Assembly: GCF_004208635.1 (NCBI RefSeq)
Contig: NZ_CP035806.1
Span: forward strand, 2,976,001-3,040,000
Direction of reading: 5' to 3'
DNA from: Leucobacter triazinivorans
GTDB lineage: Bacteria > Actinomycetota > Actinomycetes > Actinomycetales > Microbacteriaceae
Length of the DNA: 64,000 nt
In this document: one piece after another, positions 24,844 through 34,211 of the stretch
Layout: every line of letters begins with the position of its first letter
Position numbering within the stretch: the first letter of the stretch is position 1
The notes under the pieces: model-generated
Database searches by the model: none
What the model was told of the DNA's origin: nothing
The model's input: only the letters and a program-made list of their open reading frames with translations
Position numbers and translations under genes: made by a program

Positions 24844-27266
24844 TGAGCAATTCCGAAAACGTCGACGCCGCAGAGCCCCACGAGACGGCCGCGACCGACG
24901 TCGCCTCCACCGAGGCCGCAGTACCGGCTGAGACCCAGCCCGAGCCCGCCGCGGAGCCCGCAACCCCGGCCGCGCCCGCATCCGACCCCGCATCCGATCC
25001 CGAATCCGCCGCAGAGACCGACGCCGAAGCCGCGCCGGCCGAACCGGAGGCTCTCGAGACACTCGCCGAGGAGGCCGCTACCGCCGCTCCCGCCGCTCCC
25101 GCCGCTCCCGCCGCCGAGGCCCCCGCTGCCGCGGAGCCCGCGGCACCCGAGCGCGTCACCTTCGCCGATCTCGGCCTCGCCCCAGAGGTGTTGCGCGCGG
25201 TCACCGCGGTCGGCTACGAGACTCCGTCGGCCATCCAGGAGGCCACGATCCCGGTGCTGCTCAGCGGCCGCGATGTCGTCGGTCTCGCGCAGACGGGCAC
25301 CGGCAAGACCGCGGCATTCGCGCTGCCGATCCTCAGCCGCATCGAGCCAGGCCAGGGTGTGCCGCAGGCGCTCGTGCTCGCCCCCACCCGCGAGCTCGCG
25401 CTGCAGGTCTGCGAGGCGTTCGAGAGCTACGCGTCCCAGTTGCCCGAGGTGCACCTGCTGCCCGTCTACGGCGGCCAGGCCTACGGGCAGCAGCTCTCGG
25501 CGCTGCGCCGCGGCGTGGACATCGTGGTGGGCACCCCGGGCCGCATCATGGACCACCTGAACCGGGGATCCCTCGATCTCAGCGAGATCAAGTACCTGGT
25601 GCTCGACGAGGCCGACGAGATGCTGAAGATGGGCTTCGCCGAGGACGTCGAGACGATCCTCGCCGACACTCCCGATACCAAGCAGGTCGCGCTGTTCTCG
25701 GCGACCATGCCCGCGCAGATCCGGCGCATCTCGCAGCAGCACCTCAACGATCCGCAAGAGATCAAGATCGCGGGCAAGACCCAGACGAGCTCCAACATCA
25801 CGCAGCGCTACAACGTCGTCTCGTACACGCAGAAGCTCGATGCGCTCACGCGCATTCTCGAGGTGGAGGAGTTCGACGGCATGATCGTCTTCACCCGCAC
25901 GCGCGGGGACTCCGAGCAGGTGGCCGAGAAGCTGCGCGCCCGCGGCTACTCGGCCGCCGCGATCAACGGCGACATCCAGCAGGCCCAGCGCGAGCGCACC
26001 GTGCAGGCGCTCAAGGACGGCAAACTCGACATCCTGGTCGCGACCGACGTCGCCGCGCGCGGCCTCGACGTCGAGCGCATCAGCCACGTCATCAACTACG
26101 ACCTGCCCATCGACACCGAGTCGTACGTGCACCGCATCGGCCGCACGGGCCGAGCGGGCCGCTCGGGCGATGCGATCAGCTTCGTCACGCCGCGCGAGCA
26201 GCGTCTGCTCAAAGCGATCGAGAAGGCCACGAAGCAGCCGCTCACGCAGATGCCGCTGCCGCGCGTCGAGGAGGTCAACGCCACTCGCCTCAGCCGCTTC
26301 GACGACGCGATCACCGCGGCGCTCGACGAGACCAAACGCATCGAGGCATTCCGCGACATCATCGATCACTACGTGCGGCACCACGACGTGCCGGAGGCGG
26401 ATGTCGCCGCGGCGCTCGCGGTCGTGGCGCAGGGGGACACCCCGCTGCTGCTGACCGAGGAGGACGACCGCAAGTTCGAGCGCGACCGCAAGCAGGCCGC
26501 GCGATTCCTGGAGGACGGCGCGCGGGATCGAGCCCGCGGCGACCGCCCGGATCGCGAGCGCGGGGAGCGCGGCGAGCGCGGCCCGAAGCGCGACGACCTG
26601 CGCATGTACCGCATCGAAGTGGGTCACCGGCAGCGCGTGAAGCCGGGGCAGATCGTGGGCGCGATCGCCAACGAGGGCGGTCTCGGGCGCGACGATTTCG
26701 GCCGGATCCAGATGCGCGACGATTTCTCGCTCGTCGAGCTGCCCGCGAAGCTGTCCCGGGAGGCCCTGGACGCGCTGTCCCAGACCCGCATCAGCGGCAA
26801 GCTCATCGAGCTGCGCCCCGACACGGGCCCCGTGCGCGACGGCAAGCGCGGCGGCTATGACCGCGGGGATCGCGGGGATCGCGGGGGCCGCGGCGGGTAT
26901 GACCGCGGCGGCCGCTCGGGCTACGACCGAGGTGATCGTGGGGGCTACGACCGCGACCGTCAGGGTCGGGGCGGCCACGATCGGGATCGCGGTGGGGTCG
27001 AGCGGGATCGCGGCGAGCGTCGCGATCGCGGCGCCGGTGGTGATCGCGGAGACCGCGGGAGCTACGACCGGGATCGCGGGGGCTATGATCGCGGCGACCG
27101 CAAGCCGCGCTGGGACCGCGACGACCGCCGAGGGGGGCGCGACGGCAGGAACGACCGGAACGACCGCGATGCTCGTGGCGGCGGGCAGGACCGCGGATTC
27201 CGCGACGATCGCAAGCGCGACTCCGGGTCGGATCGCTCGGACGGCAAGCGCAAGCCCCGCTGGTAG
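24843..27266 (+). CDS. deaD: DEAD-box ATP-dependent RNA helicase, DeaD/CsdA type
   Basis: An 807-residue cold-shock-type helicase that unwinds RNA in ribosome assembly and mRNA turnover. An acidic Ala/Pro/Glu-rich leader of ~100 residues precedes the core. The Q motif (FADLGLAPEVLRAVTAVGYETPSAIQ), AQTGTGKT, PTRELA, DEAD in VLDEADEM, SAT, and HRIGRTGRAGR are complete. A DbpA-like RNA-binding domain follows (MYRIEVGHRQRVKPGQIVGAI). The last ~130 residues are Arg/Gly/Asp/Tyr repeats (GGYDRGDRGDRGG type), a disordered RNA-binding tail. I place the start at the second of two adjacent ATGs because of the leaderless promoter. Confidence 0.95.
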   Translation: MSNSENVDAAEPHETAATDVASTEAAVPAETQPEPAAEPATPAAPASDPASDPESAAETDAEAAPAEPEALETLAEEAATAAPAAPAAPAAEAPAAAEPAAPERVTFADLGLAPEVLRAVTAVGYETPSAIQEATIPVLLSGRDVVGLAQTGTGKTAAFALPILSRIEPGQGVPQALVLAPTRELALQVCEAFESYASQLPEVHLLPVYGGQAYGQQLSALRRGVDIVVGTPGRIMDHLNRGSLDLSEIKYLVLDEADEMLKMGFAEDVETILADTPDTKQVALFSATMPAQIRRISQQHLNDPQEIKIAGKTQTSSNITQRYNVVSYTQKLDALTRILEVEEFDGMIVFTRTRGDSEQVAEKLRARGYSAAAINGDIQQAQRERTVQALKDGKLDILVATDVAARGLDVERISHVINYDLPIDTESYVHRIGRTGRAGRSGDAISFVTPREQRLLKAIEKATKQPLTQMPLPRVEEVNATRLSRFDDAITAALDETKRIEAFRDIIDHYVRHHDVPEADVAAALAVVAQGDTPLLLTEEDDRKFERDRKQAARFLEDGARDRARGDRPDRERGERGERGPKRDDLRMYRIEVGHRQRVKPGQIVGAIANEGGLGRDDFGRIQMRDDFSLVELPAKLSREALDALSQTRISGKLIELRPDTGPVRDGKRGGYDRGDRGDRGGRGGYDRGGRSGYDRGDRGGYDRDRQGRGGHDRDRGGVERDRGERRDRGAGGDRGDRGSYDRDRGGYDRGDRKPRWDRDDRRGGRDGRNDRNDRDARGGGQDRGFRDDRKRDSGSDRSDGKRKPRW

Positions 27267-27408
27267 TCGCCCCTCAGCGCCACCGGATCGCGGCCGGATG
27301 GCTTTCGAGCAGCTTCTCGATCGTCGCGTTCGGGCTGGACAGCATCGACGCGGCGGGCCAAGCTGGGAGGCACGGTCGCGACACCGGGGCCGAGAATCGG
27401 AGGGCACC

Positions 27409-27963
27409 ATGCGCATCGGCACCATCGTCGGGAGTCTCTCGGCGGTCTCGATCAACCGGCGGATCCTGGCGGCGCTCACAGAGATCATCGGCGACCGCGC
27501 CGAGCTCGTCGACGTGCGGATCGACGACCTGCCGCTCTACAATCGGGATCTCGACGATCGCTTCCCGGCCGAGGCAGTGCGGTTCAAGGCGCAGCTCGGC
27601 GAGGTCGACGGTCTCATTCTCGTGACGCCGGAGTACAACCGCTCGATGCCCGCTGCGCTGAAGAACGCTCTCGAGTGGGGGTCGCGTCCGGGAGGCGAGA
27701 ACGCGTTCCCGGGGATCCCGGCCGGTGTGCTCGGTGCGTCGGGCGGTCGGCTGGGCACGGCGCTCGCGCAGCACCAGCTGCGCGAGGTGCTCGCATACCT
27801 CGACATGCCGACGCTCGGCCAGCCCGAGGTGTATCTCACCTTCGACGCCTCGGAGCTGGACCCGGTGACCGGCGCCGCGACCGACCCGGCGCTGCGCCGC
27901 CGCCTGGAGCGATGGTCCGCGCGATTCCTCGCCCACGTCGAACGGCACCCGCGGCATGCGTGA
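27409..27963 (+). CDS. NADPH-dependent FMN reductase family protein
   Basis: A 184-residue flavodoxin-fold reductase. The N-terminal GTIVGSLSAVSINRRILAAL binds the FMN phosphate, and the family motif TPEYNRSMPAALKNALEW is intact. Such enzymes reduce FMN, quinones, azo compounds or chromate with NAD(P)H. CGGAGG lies five bases before the ATG. The helicase is 142 bp upstream. A strong hairpin separates the gene from the convergent aldehyde dehydrogenase. Confidence 0.92.
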   Translation: MRIGTIVGSLSAVSINRRILAALTEIIGDRAELVDVRIDDLPLYNRDLDDRFPAEAVRFKAQLGEVDGLILVTPEYNRSMPAALKNALEWGSRPGGENAFPGIPAGVLGASGGRLGTALAQHQLREVLAYLDMPTLGQPEVYLTFDASELDPVTGAATDPALRRRLERWSARFLAHVERHPRHA

Positions 27964-27990
27964 CCACGCCCGGTGCCTCGCGCGCACGCA

Positions 27991-28024
27991 GAGGGGGCGG
28001 CGACCCGTCGGTCGCCGCCCCCTC
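27991..28024. terminator. bidirectional terminator hairpin
   Basis: Perfect 15-base arms 27991-28005 and 28010-28024 with loop CGTC, between two convergent stops. Confidence 0.8.
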
Positions 28025-28041
28025 CACTCGTGGGCTGGCGG

Positions 28042-29454
28042 TCAGCCGCTGATGACGTGGGGCTCGGCGACGGCCTTGAGGCCTTCGACGCCGAACTCGC
28101 GGCCGTAGCCCGACTGCTTGGCGCCGCCGAAGGGGACCATGGGGTGCAGTCCGCCGTGGGAGTTGATCCAGGTGGTGCCGGCCTTGAGACGGGCGGCGAC
28201 CTCGAGCGCCTTGGCGCGATCGGAGCTCCAGACCGACGAGCCGAGGCCGAACTCGAGCTCGTTGGCGAGCCCGATCACCTCGTCGAGGTCGGTGTAGCGG
28301 ATGATGGGCAGCGCGGGGCCGAACTGCTCCTCGACGACGAGATCGTTGTGCGGATCGATGTCCGCGATCAGGGTCGTGGGGTAGAAGTTGCCCGGGGCGT
28401 CGTAGTCGGGCTCGCCGCCGAGCACCACGCGGGCTCCGGACTCCTTGGCCGCCGTGACGAGGCGGTCGACGGTGTCGAACTGGCCCCGGTTCTGCAGCGG
28501 GCCGAGCACGTTGTCCTCGTCGAGGCCGACGCCCATGGGAACGTTGGCGGCGAACTTCGCGAGCTCCTCGACGACACGGTCGTAGACGGAGTCGTGCACG
28601 TAGAGGCGCTTGAGCGCCGCACAGGTCTGCCCGGTGTTGATGAACGCGCCCCAGAACAGGTCTTCGGCGATGGCCGCCGGGTCGACGTCGGGCAGCACGA
28701 TGCCGGCGTCGTTGCCGCCGAGCTCGAGGGTGAGACGGGTGACGTTGTCGGCCGAGGCCTCGATGATCTGCTTGCCCACGGGAGTCGATCCGGTGAACAT
28801 GATCTTCCCGATCTTGGGGCTCTTGGTGAGCGCGTCGCCGATGGTGCGGCCGGGGCCGGTGACGATGTTGAGCACACCCTCGGGCAGCACCTGGTTCATC
28901 ACGGCGACCAGGGCGCGCACCGAGAGGGCGGTGGTATCGGCCGGCTTGATGACGACCGTGTTGCCCATGCGCAGCGACGGTGCGATCTGCCAGATCGAGA
29001 TCATCATCGGCCAGTTCCACGGCGAGATCGCGCCGACCACGCCGATCGGGCGGTAGTGCATCTCTGCGTAGCCCGACTCATCGTCGATGAGCACCTCGAC
29101 CGGGAGGGGGGTGTCGGCCGCGGTGCGCGTCCAGACCTCGCACCCGCCGACCTCGAAGCGGGCGTTGGGGCCGTTGAGGGGCTTGCCCTGCTCACGGGAG
29201 AGGAGCTCGGCCAGGGCCTCGGAGGACTCCTTGATGGCGTCGGCTGCGCGGTGCAGGTAGGCCTTTCGCTCGTCATCGCTGAGCGCGGCCCACGCCGGCT
29301 GGGCGGCCTCGGCCGTGTCGATCGCGGCCTCGAGGTCGGCGACGGTCTGCGTCGGCGACTTGCCGATGACCTCTCCGGTCGCGGGATCCACTGCGTCGCG
29401 GGCATCACCGCTCTTCGCCGTGACCGCCTCGAGCAGCTCTGCATACGTTTTCAT
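28042..29454 (-). CDS. NAD(P)-dependent aldehyde dehydrogenase
   Basis: A 470-residue aldehyde dehydrogenase. The catalytic Asn is in SPWNWPM, Glu in LELGGND and Cys in NTGQTCAA, so it should be active. GGAGG lies nine bases before the chosen ATG; a GTG five codons earlier is not supported. The substrate is open. As a single gene near an aromatic cluster and an amine oxidase, it could oxidise arylacetaldehydes, but succinate semialdehyde (the HpaI product) is equally possible. Confidence 0.92.
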   Translation of the reverse strand: MKTYAELLEAVTAKSGDARDAVDPATGEVIGKSPTQTVADLEAAIDTAEAAQPAWAALSDDERKAYLHRAADAIKESSEALAELLSREQGKPLNGPNARFEVGGCEVWTRTAADTPLPVEVLIDDESGYAEMHYRPIGVVGAISPWNWPMMISIWQIAPSLRMGNTVVIKPADTTALSVRALVAVMNQVLPEGVLNIVTGPGRTIGDALTKSPKIGKIMFTGSTPVGKQIIEASADNVTRLTLELGGNDAGIVLPDVDPAAIAEDLFWGAFINTGQTCAALKRLYVHDSVYDRVVEELAKFAANVPMGVGLDEDNVLGPLQNRGQFDTVDRLVTAAKESGARVVLGGEPDYDAPGNFYPTTLIADIDPHNDLVVEEQFGPALPIIRYTDLDEVIGLANELEFGLGSSVWSSDRAKALEVAARLKAGTTWINSHGGLHPMVPFGGAKQSGYGREFGVEGLKAVAEPHVISG

Positions 29455-29490
29455 GGAATGAACCTCCACCTTGAGTCCGGTTGCGTGATT

Positions 29491-30969
29491 TCAGGGTAAT
29501 CGCTCGGTGTGCGAAGCGCTTGACTCGCGCGGTATCCCCGTTGTCTTTGCGGGCACGGTCGTCGCGTCCCGGTGCGCAGGCGCAGGAGCTGCTGCTGCTG
29601 ATGCCGTTGCTGCTGCTGCCGTCGCCCCGGGCTCGGTCCCGGCCGCCACCGTCGCCCCGGGGTCGATCCCCGCGGGACCGCACGAGGGGTCGGCCCGCGG
29701 CGCGCGGCGACGCACCGCGAACCAGCCGATCAGCGCCGCGAGCACGGCGCCCGCGGCGACGGTGGCCGCGAGCGTGAGCGTGGAGGTGCCGGCAACGGCC
29801 GACACGAGCGGCGCGACGACCGCACCCGCGGTGAACATCGCCATGCCGAGCAGCGCCGATGCGGTGCCGGCGCGCGAACCGTGGCCGCCGAGCGCGATCG
29901 TGGTGCCGTTGGGGCCGCCGAGGCCGGAGGCGCCGAGATACAGCGCCAGCAGCAGGATGTAGGCGACCGCCGGGGCCTGCAGCAGGGTCGCCGTCAGCAG
30001 CAGGATCGCGGCCGCGGCGCCGGCGAGCTGGCCCGAGAGGTACATGCGCACGGTGCCGAAGCGGCGCACGAGCGAGCGGCTCACCTGCGCCCCGCCGAGA
30101 TGCGCCAGTGCGTTCGCCGCGAAGATCAGGCTGAAGATCTGCGGGGTGAGCCCGAACTCGCCCTGCAGCACGAAGCTCGACATGGAGAGGTAGGCGAAGA
30201 ACGCCGTGCCGCCGAGGCACCCGGCGAGCATGATCGCCACGAACAGCGGATCCCGCATCACCGACGCGATGTGGACGGCCGTGGTGCCGAGCGGGCCGCC
30301 GGTGTGGCGCCCCTCGTGGAGGGTTTCGCGCAGCCCCAGCTGCGCGACGAGCACGAGCGCCGCCCCGATCCCGGCGAGGACGAAGAAGATGCCCCGCCAA
30401 TCCATGAACCGGGCCAGCTGGCCGCCGATCACCGGGGCGATGATCGGCGTGAGCGAGGAGACGAGGGCCAGGAGCGAGAGCATGCGCGACAGCTCCACCC
30501 CCTGGAAGAGATCCCGCGCCACCGCCATGCTGATCACCACGCCCGCCGATCCGGCGAGCCCCTGCAGGAAGCGCGCCGCGAGCAGCACCTCCACGGTCGG
30601 GGCGACCGCGCAGACCGCCGAGAGCACGGCGAACAGCACGACGCCCGCCACGAGGGGCCGCTTGCGGCCGAAGCGGTCAGAGAGCGGGCCGGCGATCAGC
30701 TGCCCGATCCCGAGCCCGATCATGCACACCGACATCGTCGCCTGCGCGAGCGCGTCGGAGGTGCCGAGCGAGCGCGCCAGCTGGGGCAGCTGCGGCAGGT
30801 AGAGGTCCATCGAGAGCGGGCCGAAGGCCTCGAGCGCACCGAGTACGAGCGTGATGCGCACGAGCCCCATCGGGGGTCTCGCCGCGCGGCGATCTCGCGC
30901 GCGACCTCGGCGGGCGCTGCGGCCTGCGCTGCGGCCTGCGCTGCGGCCTGCGCTGCGGCGCGCGCTCAT
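29491..30969 (-). CDS. MFS transporter, Bcr/CflA type
   Basis: A 492-residue multidrug/metabolite exporter with 12 expected helices. The Bcr/CflA signatures SMDLYLPQLPQLARSL, GPLSDRFGRKRPLVAG and RFLQGLAGSAGVVISMAVARDLF are present. The N-terminus is an Arg-rich leader with SAGR repeated three times, coded by a 12-bp tandem repeat (GCTGCGGCCTGC) at 30916-30963. The C-terminus is a ~60-residue Ala/Gly/Pro tail. The ATG at 30969 overlaps the esterase stop (ATGA). A start at 30870 would remove the odd leader. Confidence 0.9.
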   Translation of the reverse strand: MSARRSAGRSAGRSAGRSARRGRARDRRAARPPMGLVRITLVLGALEAFGPLSMDLYLPQLPQLARSLGTSDALAQATMSVCMIGLGIGQLIAGPLSDRFGRKRPLVAGVVLFAVLSAVCAVAPTVEVLLAARFLQGLAGSAGVVISMAVARDLFQGVELSRMLSLLALVSSLTPIIAPVIGGQLARFMDWRGIFFVLAGIGAALVLVAQLGLRETLHEGRHTGGPLGTTAVHIASVMRDPLFVAIMLAGCLGGTAFFAYLSMSSFVLQGEFGLTPQIFSLIFAANALAHLGGAQVSRSLVRRFGTVRMYLSGQLAGAAAAILLLTATLLQAPAVAYILLLALYLGASGLGGPNGTTIALGGHGSRAGTASALLGMAMFTAGAVVAPLVSAVAGTSTLTLAATVAAGAVLAALIGWFAVRRRAPRADPSCGPAGIDPGATVAAGTEPGATAAAATASAAAAPAPAHRDATTVPAKTTGIPRESSASHTERLP

Positions 30970-32066
30970 CGGTCGAGGATCCTGCGCCACCAGCTGTCGC
31001 GTGCGTCGAGCGCGGCCCGGGACACGACGGCGTCGGGTGAGAAGCCGCTGAAGCCGTGGTAGGCGCCCGACCACACGTGCAGCTCGGCCTCGCCGCCCGC
31101 CGCCCAGATGCGCTCGGCGTAGTCGACCGTCTCGTCGCGGAAGATCTCGGCGGACCCCACCTCGAGGAAGGCGGGCGGCAGGCCCGAGAGATCCTCCGCG
31201 CGCGACGGGGCCTGATAGGGATGCACACGATCGGTGCCGCGATCCTCGCCCAGAGCCGCGTCCCAGCCCGTGTCGTTGTTGTTGCGATCCCACGCTCCGA
31301 TGCCGTCGTACTGCCACGCGGAGACGCTGCTGTTGCGATCGTCGATCATGGGGCAGTTCACCAGCTGGCCCGCGAGCGGAGGGCCGCCGCGATCCCGTGC
31401 CATGAGCGCCACCGCAGCGCTGAGCCCGCCGCCCGCAGAGGCCCCGGAGACGACGACGCGCGCGGGATCGATGCCGAGCTCGGCGGCGTGCTCGGCCATC
31501 CACACGAGCGCCGCGTAGCAGTCCTCGGCCGCGGCGGGCGCGGGGTGCTCGGGGGCGAGGCGGTACTCCACGGCCACGCCGACGGTGCCGTAGCGCTCGG
31601 CGAGATCGATCAGCTCGCCCGTGCCGAAGAAGCGCGTGCCGAGCACGTAGCCTCCGCCGTGGATGCCGAGCACCGCGGGGCGTGCGACGGCGGATCCGGA
31701 TCCCGGTCCGGCCGATCCCGGTTCGGCCGATCCCGGTTCGGCCGGCCCGGGAACGTCCGATCCCGTTCCGTGCTCGGCCGGCCGCACGATCGTCACCTCG
31801 ATGTCGGGGGCGCCCGCGGGGCCGGGGATCACCCGGTTCTCCCACCGCACCGCACGGCCCTCGGCCTGGGATTCCATGGGCGGGATCACCGTGGCGAAGT
31901 GGGTCCGGTTGTCGAGGATCGTGTGCGCGCGCAGCGGGATGCGCTCGACGAGGTCGAGGAAGAACGCGAGCCCGGCCTCGAGCTGGGGATCGTAGGGCAC
32001 CGGCGCGGGGCGCGGATCGGGCTCGGCGGCGCGGTAGCGGGCGGGCAGGGGCCGGCGCTCAGTCAT
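30966..32066 (-). CDS. alpha/beta hydrolase, hormone-sensitive-lipase type
   Basis: A 366-residue esterase. It has the oxyanion HGGGY box, nucleophile GASAGGG, the conserved DPAR before it, acid DETVDYA and histidine AYHGF. A Gly/Ser/Pro/Ala linker (PAEPGSAEPGSAGPGSGSA) interrupts the N-terminal part, coded by a 15-bp repeat GATCCCGGTTCGGCC. It overlaps the neighbouring paralogous esterase by 8 bases and couples to the MFS gene. The substrate is unknown; such enzymes act on short acyl esters. Confidence 0.9.
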   Translation of the reverse strand: MTERRPLPARYRAAEPDPRPAPVPYDPQLEAGLAFFLDLVERIPLRAHTILDNRTHFATVIPPMESQAEGRAVRWENRVIPGPAGAPDIEVTIVRPAEHGTGSDVPGPAEPGSAEPGSAGPGSGSAVARPAVLGIHGGGYVLGTRFFGTGELIDLAERYGTVGVAVEYRLAPEHPAPAAAEDCYAALVWMAEHAAELGIDPARVVVSGASAGGGLSAAVALMARDRGGPPLAGQLVNCPMIDDRNSSVSAWQYDGIGAWDRNNNDTGWDAALGEDRGTDRVHPYQAPSRAEDLSGLPPAFLEVGSAEIFRDETVDYAERIWAAGGEAELHVWSGAYHGFSGFSPDAVVSRAALDARDSWWRRILDR

Positions 32067-33174
32067 CGTCTGCTCCGTTCAGAATGCGCTGCAGCCAGGA
32101 GTCGCGCGAGGCGAGCGCCGCACGCGTGATCTCGGCCCCGGGCGCGTACATGTCGAAGCCGTGGAAGCCGCCCGACCACACGTGCAGCTCGGCGGTGCCG
32201 CCGGCCGCCCAGATGCGCCGGGCGTAGTCGACGTCCTCGTCGCGGAACATCTCGGCGGCCCCCACCTCGATGCAGGCGGGCGGCAGGCCCGAGAGATCGG
32301 CGGCGCGGCCCGGAGCCGCGTAGGCCGGCGCCTCGGGGGAGAAGGCGAGCTCCTCGCCGAGCACGCAGCGCCAGGCGAGCAGGTTCGCGTCGCGCTGCCA
32401 CGTGCCGATGCCGTCGTACTGCAGGCTCGAGACCGACGAGTTGGTGTTGTCGAGCATGGGGCACAGCAGCAGCTGCCCGGCGAGCGCGGGGCCGCCGCGA
32501 TCCCGCGCCATGAGCGCCACTGCGGCCGCGAATGCGCCGCCCGCGCTGCCGCCCATCACCACGATGCGCGAGGCGTCGCCGCCGAGCTCCGCGGCGTGCT
32601 CGGCGACCCAGCGCGTGGCCGCGTAGTTGTCCTCGACGCCCGCGGGGAAGGGATGCTTGGGGGCCAGGCGGTACTCGACGTTGACGCCGACGACCCCGTG
32701 CCGGGCGACGAGGTCGGCCACGCGGCCGTGTTCCCAGCTGCGATGCCCCACGATCATGCCGCCGCCGTGGAAGTTGACGAGGATCGGGAGCGGGACCGGG
32801 CCGGGATCCTCGGGGCGGAACACCGTGATCTCGAGCGCGGGGGAGCCCGGCGGGCCGGGGATGACGAGCTCCTCGGCGGTCACGGGCAGCCCGGCGGCGA
32901 CCTCGGCCCCGCTGGGGAATGCCGGTGCTCCATCGCGCATGAGCGGCAGCGTCTCCTCGGTGAGCGGCGGCTGCGGGGCCGCGGCCATCGCCTCGAGGAT
33001 CGGCGCGATCTCGGGGTCGAAGGGCACCGGTGCGATGCTCGGGAAGCCGTGCGCCACCGGGGCGGCGCCGGGCGTCATCGCCGCGGCGGCGTCTGCGGCG
33101 GGCGCGGGGTCGGGGGTGGAGGCCGCACGCTCGGGGGTGGCGGCCGCCGTGGCGGACTGGGTCGGTGTCGTCAT
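32059..33174 (-). CDS. alpha/beta hydrolase, hormone-sensitive-lipase type (paralogue)
   Basis: A 371-residue esterase with HGGGM, nucleophile GGSAGGA, acid DEDVDYA and histidine GFHGF. Long stretches are close to those in the next gene (ALMARDRGGP.LAGQL, SSVS..QYDGIG.W, AELHVWSG), so the two arose by tandem duplication. The start at 33174 lies two bases after the aldo/keto reductase stop. An Ala/Pro/Thr-rich leader of ~45 residues precedes the fold. Confidence 0.9.
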   Translation of the reverse strand: MTTPTQSATAAATPERAASTPDPAPAADAAAAMTPGAAPVAHGFPSIAPVPFDPEIAPILEAMAAAPQPPLTEETLPLMRDGAPAFPSGAEVAAGLPVTAEELVIPGPPGSPALEITVFRPEDPGPVPLPILVNFHGGGMIVGHRSWEHGRVADLVARHGVVGVNVEYRLAPKHPFPAGVEDNYAATRWVAEHAAELGGDASRIVVMGGSAGGAFAAAVALMARDRGGPALAGQLLLCPMLDNTNSSVSSLQYDGIGTWQRDANLLAWRCVLGEELAFSPEAPAYAAPGRAADLSGLPPACIEVGAAEMFRDEDVDYARRIWAAGGTAELHVWSGGFHGFDMYAPGAEITRAALASRDSWLQRILNGADDD

Positions 33175-33176
33175 GG

Positions 33177-34139
33177 TCACGGTCCCTCCGGGTCGACGAG
33201 GCCGCGATCGGCCCAGAACGGCTCGACGCGGGCGCGGATCTCCTCGGCACCCACGCGGTGCAGCACGTCCAGACTGCCGAGGTTGGCCTCCAACTGGCCG
33301 ACGCTCGACGCACCGAAGAGCGTCGTGGCCGTGGCGGGGTGGGTGAGGGTGAAGGCGATGGCGAGCTGCGCGGGGGTGCAGCCCAGATCCTCGGCGAGGC
33401 CGACGAATCCGGGCACGTCGTCGATGATCCGCTGGCGGATGCCGCCGGGATCCCGTCCCACCTCGCGCTCGGTCGCCACCTTGCCCGCGAGGTAGCCGCC
33501 CTCCATCACGTCGGAGGCCTGCATCGAGAGGCCCTGCTCCCACAGCCTCGCGAACGGCTCGCCGTCGGGGATCGCGCGCCGCGAGACGCTGTACTTGAGC
33601 TGAGCGATCTCCGGCGCGGGCGCGCCCTCTGCCGCCGCGATGTCGAGGAGCGACTGGACGCTCGACGCCGACCAGTTGTTCACACCCCAGGCGCGGATCA
33701 TGCCGGCCTTCCGCAGCTCCGCGAGGCTGAGCACGATGTCGCGCAGCGCGACGTCGTCGCGGCGCAGATCGCCGAGCACGACGAGGTCGGCGTGCTCGGC
33801 GCCCACGCGGAACAGCGCGCGCTCGAGCTGCGGGCGGAAACCGGCCTCGTCGTCCCAGCCCTCGACCCAGAGTTTCTCGGAGAGCAGGTAGTCGTCGCGG
33901 CGCGCACCCGTCGCCCGGATGATCGCCGAGAAGAGCACGTCGGTGAACGCCGGCGGCATGCCGGGGGCGCCGTAGACGCCCACGTCGAACAGGGTGATGC
34001 CGCTGTCGAGCGCGGTGCGCACGAGGTCCACGGCGTCCTCGAAGTGCATGCGGTCGTAGATGTGCCAGGAGCCGAGGGCGAAGATCGAGGTCTCGAGCTC
34101 GCTGCGGCCGATGCGGCGGCGGGGGATCGGGGTGGTCAT
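33177..34139 (-). CDS. aldo/keto reductase family protein
   Basis: A 320-residue NAD(P)-dependent TIM-barrel reductase. Asp and Tyr of the catalytic set are seen in LFDVGVYG and Lys in LSEKLW. The position usually holding the catalytic His (as in LYLIH) reads LVVLGD, with Gly. The C-terminal cofactor site GASSVGQLEANLG is intact. It is paralogous to the gene at 38155. AAGGA precedes the ATG. It is transcribed with the two esterases. Confidence 0.88.
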   Translation of the reverse strand: MTTPIPRRRIGRSELETSIFALGSWHIYDRMHFEDAVDLVRTALDSGITLFDVGVYGAPGMPPAFTDVLFSAIIRATGARRDDYLLSEKLWVEGWDDEAGFRPQLERALFRVGAEHADLVVLGDLRRDDVALRDIVLSLAELRKAGMIRAWGVNNWSASSVQSLLDIAAAEGAPAPEIAQLKYSVSRRAIPDGEPFARLWEQGLSMQASDVMEGGYLAGKVATEREVGRDPGGIRQRIIDDVPGFVGLAEDLGCTPAQLAIAFTLTHPATATTLFGASSVGQLEANLGSLDVLHRVGAEEIRARVEPFWADRGLVDPEGP

Positions 34140-34211
34140 GGCGTCCTTTCGAGGATCGGGATCGGGGGGCTGGGGCGGTGTGCGGTGGTGCCGGGCGTCG
34201 CCCGGGGAGGC

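Noticed and set aside
24402-27488. 1028-codon minus-strand open frame opposite deaD
   Set aside because: It mirrors the helicase codons, contains long Ala/Val runs and has no start signal or known domain.
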